A program made the position numbers and the translations under genes. The notes under the pieces are model-generated. The model ran no database searches. It was not told where the DNA came from and was given only the letters and a program-made list of their open reading frames with translations. A stretch of 64,000 nt of DNA from an uncultured Myxococcales bacterium (lineage in GTDB: Bacteria; Myxococcota_A; UBA9042; CAIXZC01), in the NCBI GenBank assembly GCA_903895725.1, contig CAITUV010000053.1, positions 1 through 64,000 on the forward strand, written 5' to 3'. Positions 37,801-46,800 of the stretch are shown piece by piece (position 1 is the first letter of the stretch; each line of letters opens with the position of its first letter).

Positions 37801-40800
37801 ACCGCCGTTGCAGGCGTTGTTGCAGCAGTATCCGTCGACGCAGAAGTTGCTCTTGCACTCGTTGGCGCCGACGCACGGATCGCCAAGCTCCTTCTTGCTG
37901 ACGCAGGTCTTCTCCGCGTTGCACCAGTAGCCGGTGAAGCAGTCGGCATCGGACTGGCAGAGCGTGAGGCAGTCGGTCTGCGTCGCGTTGCAGACGTACG
38001 GTGCGCACGGCAGGGTGCCCTTGTCCACGCAGGTACCGGCACCGTTGCAGGTATCGGCCTTGTGCAGGGTCGAGCCCTGGCACGACTGGGGCACGCACAC
38101 GGTGCCGTCAATCCAGAGGCGGCAGGCGCCCGCACCCGTGCAGAGGCCGTCCTTCTGACAGGTGGACTGGAGGTCCGACGCACAGTCGCTGGTCGGGTCG
38201 GTTCCGACCGAGGCAAATCCACAGGCCTTGTTGCCGTCGCACACCAGGCACAGCCCGCACTCTTCTTCGGGGTCCGTGTCCTTGGCGTGGCCCGTGCAGG
38301 TACCCAGCGAGCCCTCGATGTTGCAGGCGCGGCAGGCGCCGACGCAGGAGTTCTCGCAGCACACGCCGTCGACGCAGAAGCCGCTCTTGCACTCATTGCC
38401 AGCGGTCGGGCCGGAGCAGGTCTCTCCGTTGTCCTTCTTCAGGACGCACTCGGTCCCCTTGCACCAGGTGTCCGGTGCGCACTCGGCGTCCGTGAAGCAG
38501 TTGGTGTAACAGCCCCAGTCGCCGTTGCAGATGTACGGGTAGCACATCTTGGTGTTGTTCTCGACGCACAGGCCGCTTCCGTCGCAGGTATCGGCATTGT
38601 ACTGGAAGTCCTCCATGCCGCCGTTCTTCACCACGCAGCTCTGGTCCGCACAGGTGGTACCCGGCAGCCAGTAGCGGCAGGCACCGGCACCGTCGCAGTT
38701 GCCGTCGAGGCCGCAGCCGTTCTGCGGGGTCTCGTCGCAGTCGCCCACGGGGTCTTCACCGGCCACGGCCACCACGCAGGTGCCGGCGCCGTTGCAAACC
38801 CTGCACGAGGTGCAGTCGTCCTCGGGGTCGGACAACGGAGCGTGGAAGGTGCAGGTACCTTCGATACCGGCCACGTTGCAGGCCCGGCAGTCGGAGGTGC
38901 AGTCCAGGTTGCAGCAGTAGCCGTCGGCACAGAATCCGGAGATGCACTGGTTGGTGCCGTTTCCGGTCCCGCCGAACTGGAGCTGCGGCCCGCACTCCTG
39001 ACCGTTGGACTTCTTCGCGACGCACTTGCCCGATGCATTGCACCAGTAGCCGCCTGCACAGTCCGCATCCTCATCGCAAGAGGTCATGCAGTTCTTGCCC
39101 AGAGCATCGCACTGGTACGGAACGCAGCTGACCGTACCCTCGTCGACGCACATGCCGGCGCCGTCGCAGTGGTCGGCCACGTACTTGGTTGTGCCCAGGC
39201 ACGACTGAGGCACACACAGGGTCCCGGCCACCCACTGGCGGCACGCTCCCTTGCCATCGCACGAGCCGTCGTTGAGGCAGGTCGCCTCGGCCTGGAGCGG
39301 ACATTCATTAAGAGGATCAAGGCCGGCCGTCACGATGGCGCAGGCGCTGGCCCCGTTGCACACCGAGCAGAGACCGCAGTTGTTCTCGGGGTCGGTGTCG
39401 GCCGCGTGCGGGGTGCACGTTCCAATGAACCCATCCTTGTTGCAGGCCTGGCAGTTCTTGTCGCAGGCCGTGTCGCAGCAGACGCCGTCCACGCAGAATC
39501 CGGAGAGGCAGTCCGCACTCTCGTCGCAGCCCGCTCCGTTGGGCAGGTCGGGCTCGCAGGTTCCGTCGCAGTGGCAGGTCGTGTCGCACTCGGCATCGGA
39601 TGCACAGGCGGCCGGACAGGTCGGGTCGCCCTGCTCCTTCTGGCCGTTGCACATCACGGGAGCGTAGCAGGAGCAGTCGTCGGATACGGTCTGGGCGGTG
39701 CAGCCCGAGTCGTCCAGGATCGGCTCGTTGTTGCAGATGTAGTTGTCGCACCGCTTGTCGAGGCGGTGGCCCTGGCACGTGCTCGGATCGTCGCAGGTCG
39801 GATCCAGCTTGTACTTGGCCGGGCAGTTGGAGGCCACGATACAGCAGTCGCCGCTATCGCAGCAGAAGCCGTTCTGGCAGTGGTCGGAGATGCAGTCCGA
39901 ATTCTCGTCGCAGGCCGTGCCGTTCGGGTAGTCGAGCTCGCACGTGGCATCGCAGTGCGCGATGTCATCGCAGTCCGCGTCACCCGTGCACTTGGTCGGG
40001 CAGGCGGCCACCGGCTGGTCGACCTCACCGTTGCAGTAGATTGACTTGAACAGGCCGCACTCATCGGCCAGCAGGCCCACGCCGCAGGCGGAGTCGTTGT
40101 TGGCATTCGAGGAGGCGCACTCGAAGTTCAGGCAGGCAGCGCTCTTCTTGTGGCCCTGGCAGGTCTTGCTGTTGTCGCAGACCGCGTCACCCGAGTACAC
40201 GGGCGGGCACGCGACGTCGTTGTTGCAGCAGACGCCCTTGGTGCAGCAGTAGCCGTTCTCGCAGTGGGCCGAAATGCAGTCCGAATTCTCGTCGCAGGCG
40301 TCGCCGTTGGGCAGGTCGCCCACGCAGGTGCCGTCGCAGTGGCCGTCCTCGTCGCACTCGGAATCGAGCAGGCACGAGGTCGGGCACTCGGGCGCAGTCT
40401 GGTTCAGACCGCCCGAGCAGTAGATCGACTTGTAGTAGCCGCACGGGTCGGCCTCGAGGCCGAGGTAGCACGCGGTGTCGTCCTCGATGTCGAGCTTGCC
40501 GCACGAGCTGTTGGCGCAGATCTTCTCGGACTTGTGACCCTGGCAGGTGCCGGGGTTGTCGCAGACCGGCGGGCTGAAGAAGTCCTCGGGGCAGTCATCG
40601 GCGGTGACGCAGCAGCTTCCGCCCGAGCAGCAGAACCCGTTCTGGCAGTGCTCGGAGACGCAGTCCGAGTCCTCGTCGCAAGGCTGTCCGTCCGGATAGT
40701 CCGGCTCGCAGACGAGGTCGCAGTGGCATTCGGTGTCGCACCACAGGTCGCTGTTGTCCGAGCACGAGGTCGGGCACGACGGGATGGGCTGGGAGACCGC

Positions 40801-43800
40801 GTTGGTGCAGATGAGCGACGGGTAGCAGCCGCAAAGGTTGGCCGTCTCGCCCTGGCACCCGCTGTCGTCCTCGACGGTGTTGCTGCTGCACTGGAAGTTT
40901 GCGCCGCAGACTGCGTCCACGCGGTGGCCCTGGCAGGTGCCGGGGGTGTCGCAGGTGGGCACGGTCTTGAACTGGGCCGGGCAGGAGCCCGCCACGTTGC
41001 AGCAGACGTTGGCGTCGCAGCAGTAGCCGTTGTTGCAGTAGTTGGAGATGCACTCGTCGCTGGCGGCGCAGGCCTGGCCATTGGGAACCAGGGTCTTGAA
41101 CGTGGCCTTGAAGCTGTAAGACCCGGTCTTGCCGGCCGTACCGTCGACGAAGAAGTAGTAGACCCCCGGGGTGGTGAGCCGTGCGCTCAAGGACTCGTTG
41201 CAGGCAAAGCCGGCGCAGGTGTCCTTGCAGATGAGGCCCGGGCTGCCGGCGCAGGTGCCACCGGATGCGCCACGCAGGTAGATGATGGCGTCGAACCCGG
41301 AAGAGAGATCGAAGCTGACCTTCTTGGCCACGTCCAGGGTGAACTTGTAGACGCGGTCGGCAGCGGAGCCGCCGCCGCAGGTATCGCTGTACCCGTTGGT
41401 GGCGCACACGGTGGTGCCGGAGAGGTCCTTGGTTCCGTCGGTGGACACCAGCGTGATAGGAGCCTCGCAGGTGTTGCCCTTCGAGAGGTCGTTGGGGGAC
41501 GACTCGACGAACACCTTCCACTGGGACAGCGTACCGACCTGGCCCGCTGCCTCGTCACAGATTTCGAGCGTCCAGTTCCCGCTGGCCTGCTTGCCCTGGA
41601 GGGAGCAGATGCTGCCCGGGATGTTCGGGTACGATGCCGTGAAGGTATTGTAGAAGTTCGCCTTCGTGCCGCCGGTGCCCTTGGCCCAGAGTGCCACGGC
41701 GGTTCCGTCCGGCGCCTTGAGCGTGAGCTTGAGGTCGCCGATACGGGAGTGGAGAACCTCGACCTTGACATCCAGGTCCGCAATGTAGGGATAGAGGGCC
41801 TGGACGTTGACGGTCTTCGTGATGCAGGCCACGTCGTTGATGGGGGCGTTGATGGCCCCGGACTCGCCCTTGGAACAGGCGGCTCCGTTGCAGATTGGCG
41901 TGCAGGTTCCGAGCCCCTCACCAGCGAGCCCGCCGACGCAAGCGTCATCGTAACCGCAGTCGTTGTCGCCGGCGTCGTAGATGTGGGTTCCGCCGCACTT
42001 GCTGGTGCAGTACTGGACCTTCTGGGTGTTGTCGCACGCGCCCACGCCGCCGTTGAGACCGGCATTGCAGGAGTCCACGGTGCAGGGGTCGCCATCGCTG
42101 CAGGCCGGGACGCTGCCTGCCGTGCAGCCGAGCTCGGAGCTGCAGAACTCGGCGCCGTTGCAGTACTTGCCGTCGTCGCAGAGCGTGTCGTTGGCCTGGT
42201 GCACGACCTTGTCGAGGGTCTCGTCGCAGTAATCGACGGTGCAGACGATGCCGTCGTCGAGCGCAGGGGCATTCTGCGAGGTACAGCCGGCCTTTGCATT
42301 GCACGATTCCGTGCCATTGCACCACTTGCCGTCGTTGCAGAGGTCGTCACTGGGCAGGTGGATCATGACGCCGTTGCTGCAGCTGTCGAGGGTGCAGTCG
42401 ATGCCGTCGCTGACATCCGGTGCCACTCCGTTCTTGCAGCCAGCACCCACGTCGCAGTACTCGGTGCCGTTGCAGGCATTGGAATCCGAGCAGAAGTCGT
42501 GGTCCGGCGTGTGCAGGAGAACGTCGTTGACTTCGTCGCAGCTGTCCTTGGTACACGCGATGCCGTCGCTGGTCTCGAGACCCACCGACTGGCAGCCCAG
42601 GGTCTTGGAGCAGATCTCCGGGCCATTGCAGTAGGTCTTGTCGTCACACATGGCGTTGTTGGGGGTGTGGATGATGGCCTTGAGGACCTCGTCGCACGTG
42701 TCCGTGGTACAGCCGATGCTGTCGTCGAGCGGGAGCTTGCCCGCGATGCAGCCGAGGGTCGGGTCGCACTGCTCCTGGCCGTTGCAGTAAGTGGCGTCCG
42801 CGCAGTAGGCGTGGTTGGGGACGTGCTTGACGGCCTTGGTGGGCTCGTCACAGATGTCCGCGGTACAGCCCACGTTGTCGGTCAGCACCGGCGGGGTTCC
42901 GGGAGAACAGGCGCCCGTTGCCGGGTTACACTGCTCCTGGCCGTTGCAGAAGAGGCCGTCGGAGCACTTGTTCTCGGTGCCGATGCAGACACCGGCGCCG
43001 TTGCACTGGTCGGCCACGGTGCACACCTGGCCGTCATTGCAGGGAGAGCCAGCGGCCTTGGCCTTGGTCACGCACTTGCCCGTGGCCGGATCGCACTCGT
43101 TGACCATGCACTGGTCGGGGTGCGGGGTGCACGTCACGACCGTGCCGGGCTTGAGCTCGCAATAGCACTTGCCCGGATCGGTGTTGCACTGGAGGACGCC
43201 GTTGCAGTAGTTGCCATCGAACTGGCAGCCGACTTCGCAGCAGTTGTTGCACAGCGGATCCGCCAGGTTGGGCTGACCGCCGGCGCAGCTCCCGTCAGGC
43301 TGGCAGACCGAGTTGACCAGGCAGAGCTCGCCTTCGTCGCACGCCGTGCCCACGAGGTCGCTGTACTGGCAGTCCAGGACCGCGTCGCAGGTCTTCTTTA
43401 CACAGTCCTTGTGCTTGTTGCCCACGTACGTGCACTTGGAGGAGTCGGGCGTATGCACGACCGTGTCGAGCGCCTCGTTGCAGGTATCCGCGGTGCAGGA
43501 CACACCGTCCGTCAGCACGGGCTGGAGACCGGCCACGCAGCCGACGTCAGCCACGCAGGTCTCGACGCCGTTGCAGTACAGGCCGTCGTTGCAGAACAGG
43601 TCGTCCGGCAGGTGCGCGAACTTCTTGGTGCCTTCGTCGCACGTGTCCACCGTGCACGCGATACCGTCGTCGCCACCAAACGGCGCCGAACCCGCGATGC
43701 AGCCCTTCTCGCTGTCGCACAGCTCGAAGCCGTCGCACCACTTGCCGTTGTCGCAGGCGGTGTGGTTCACGGTGTGAACGATGGTGTCGGTCGGCTCATC

Positions 43801-46800
43801 GCAGCTGTCCGTAGTGCAGTCGATTCCGTCGCTGAGGTTCACGATGCTGCCCGCCGTGCACCCCTTGGCCACATCGCACTTCTCGGTGCCGTTGCAGTAC
43901 AGGCCGTCGTCGCACACGCCGTTCATGGGAGCGTGCTGGATGGTGTCGCCCTTCTCGTCGCAGGAGTCCTGCGTGCAGGCGATTCCGTCACTGACGGGCT
44001 GAGGCGTGCCCGCGATGCAGCCGAGCACGGCGTCACAGCTCTCTTCGCCATCGCACCAGGCACTGTTGTCGCACAGCAGATCCTGCGGCGTGTGGGTCAC
44101 GGTCTGGCCTGCTTCGCTGCACAGGTCCGCAGTACAGGAAACGCCGTCGTCGATCTTGACGGGAACGCCGGCGATGCAGCCGGCGACCGGGTCGCAGACT
44201 TCCTCGCCGTTGCACCACGAGCCGTCGTCGCACTCGATGGGCGTGTAAGCGCACTGCGCGCCATTGCAGGCATCGATGGTGCAGGCGTTGTTGTCGTCGC
44301 AGTCGTTGGCATTGACGCAGACGGCCCGAACCAGGAAGAGCCGCCAACCGTCCAGCGTGCCCGAGTCGCCGGTGACCCAGTCGTGAACGGTGAGGGTCCA
44401 GGTGCCGGCCGCAAGCATGCCGTGGTACGCGCTCATGTCGAGCCCGTCATCCGGCTTCTCGACGAGGTCGTAAACGCGGTACACGTTGTCGGCAGCGCCA
44501 CCGCTCTGCTTGTGCAGCTTGAGCGTCTTGGTGCCGTTGGTCAGAGTGACGGTCAGGTCGCCGCTGAACGGATGCGTGATGAGGACCTTGACGTTGGCCT
44601 CGATGATCTTGCCGGAGGCAGTCACGACGACCTGGCTCACCACGTCGGTCGGAACATTGTCCGGAATGGAGGTCGGGAATGCGTCGGACGGGGCATACAC
44701 GTCGCCCGGAATCGGCTTGCAGGTCTTAGTGTTCGGATCGCAGTAATCATTCAAACCACAATCATTGTGCGTCGTGCATGCGGCATTGCAGTTGGGCATC
44801 TTGCTGTTGATGCAGTCCGCGGTCACCGGGTTGCACGAGTCGGTGGTGCAAGGATTGCCGTCGTCGCAGTCCTTCATGGCGTGGGCGCAACCTGTCTGTG
44901 CGTTGCAGGAGTCCGCGGTGCACGCGTTCTGATCGTCGCACGTGTTCTCCTTGAATTCGCACAGCTTGTTGACGCACTTCTCAGTCGTACAGGGGTTTCC
45001 ATCATTGCACTGCGGGTCCGTGAGGCAGGCGGGCACGCTGTGCTTGATGTACAAGGTCCACCTGAGCAGCTTGCCGCCGTTGGTGAAAGCCTTGTCGCTG
45101 ACGGTCAGGGTCCAGTCACCGGCCATGCCCTGGTTCTCGAACGCGGTGAGGTCCAGAGCACCCTGGCAGATCGGAGAGCCGAGGTCATAGGTGATGTAGT
45201 AGTTCGCCGTGGAATCGGCGGGGTTCGCGCAGACGAGCTTGACGGTCTTGCCCGCGTGCTCGAGCTTGACTTCCAGATCACCGCGGTAGGCATGCTGGAG
45301 GTACAGCTTCACGTTCACTTCCTGGGCGAGCTCGGTTCCGTCCACGTTGATGGTGCTGACGTAGTCCTTCGGCGTCAGCGAGCCAATGGAGATCGGGGTA
45401 TCGATGGACGGGTAGCTGGAGCCGGGGATGGCCGCACAGATGTTGCTGGCCAGCACGCAGGCGCTGTGCTCCGGGCAGTCCTGGTCATCGATGCACGGGA
45501 TGCAGTCTTCCTGGTTGGTGTTGGTGCACTTGGAGGCCTCGCACTTGTCCGAGGTGCACTGGACGCTGTCGTTGCACTCGGCATCGACGGTGCAGGGCGG
45601 GAAGCCGTTCTCGAAGAAGTAGAGCCACTTGCCCATCAGGGCGTTGACCGTTCCGCCGCCTGCCTTGGGCACGTATGCGGCAAACGGGATCGAGGCACCG
45701 ATGGTCCGGTACTTGGCGGTGCCGTCCTCGTACGCCACGGCAAAGCCGTAGTCCTGGCCGCTTCCGTCCCAGACCACGGGAACCGCGCCGGACAGCAGCT
45801 TGGCATCGATCATGTCGAGGAAGTTGTTGACCATGTAGTCGGGGCTGACGTCGAAGTCCTGCTTGTAGCAGAAGTGACGTCCCTCGACCGGTCCAGCGTA
45901 GAGCTGGTCGCCGTCGTCGACGGCTTCGATCTTGAAGTACGGGTGGAGGTTGGTCCACGAGTCGAAGGCCCACGTGTCGCCGCCTTCCAGGTACACCTTG
46001 CCGCCGGCATCGAGGTAGGCGGTCAGCTTGGTCACGTCGGAGTTGGTGAGCACGACCTTGGAGCCGTACACGCCGGTGGCCACGAAGATGCCCTTGATCC
46101 CGTCGAAGTTGGCGAACACGTCGAGCTTGTTGACGAGCTGGACGGTCTTGCCATTGGCCTTGATGGCGTCACGCAGGGCCTCGCCGTGGCTGTCCGGAAC
46201 TCCGTCCGGCTGCCACACGATGTAGCCGCCCGACACGAGCACGTGGATGGGGATTTCCGTGTCGCGCTCGATGCAGCCGTCGGTGGCCCGGACGACGACG
46301 GTGTAGTCGCCGATGTCGGCATCGCTGGTCGGGTCGACGATGACCTTGGCGTACCAGTGCTTGTACAGGCTCGAGTAGGCCACCGGGCCAATGGTGACGA
46401 ACGAGGGGCCGGAGACGACGGACAGCGAGATCTTGTCCGTGGCATCCGGCTCGGTCACCGTGATGTACTCGAACGCGCTGCTGTTCCACAGCGAGTTGAT
46501 CTGCGTCGGGACCGACTTGTAGGACGGGGCGTACCCGGGACACACCTTCACGTTGTCCAGGTCATAGGCATTGAGATTGTAGGAGTTGGTCGCGGAGACC
46601 TTGAAGCCGAGGTACAGGAAGCCGGACAGGTACTGGGACGGAATCTGGTAGACCGGCATCTCCGCGTCAAGATCGGTCGTCGAGGTCTCGGCCCAGACCG
46701 GCACGAACGTGTCCGTCTTGTCCGGACCGGTGGGAGTTCCCGTCTTGTCCTGAATCACGAACAGGCCGAGATCGACGCTGTTCTCATAAAGATCAAGGTA

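Larger units (their letters stand above)
26840..39545 (-). repeat. 22-unit array of ~180-residue cysteine-rich repeats
   Basis: I counted 22 units, each opening with a variant of SGFCVDGYCCDxAC and closing with GxYCxGxxCVxKKxxGxxC. One typical unit is about 180 residues (540 bp) and has about 28 Cys. Internal landmarks recur in order: CxACNxxGxxGxC, TDPExxCGxCKxCNGxGAC, GxDPxxDC, SCGxDGxCDGxGACRxW, CxAQSC, and CCPYxC. Unit 6 carries an inserted CBM9-like domain and unit 15 an inserted lectin-like domain. The array is diverged, so it is not a recent DNA-level tandem. Confidence 0.88.

Noticed and set aside
26026..40044. Plus-strand open frame of 4672 codons antisense to the giant gene
   Set aside because: Stop codons are rare on the opposite strand because the coding strand is rich in Cys (TGC), Gly and Asp codons with GC-ending third positions. 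The antisense product is Ala/Val/Arg-rich low complexity with no domains, start signals or ribosome binding site.
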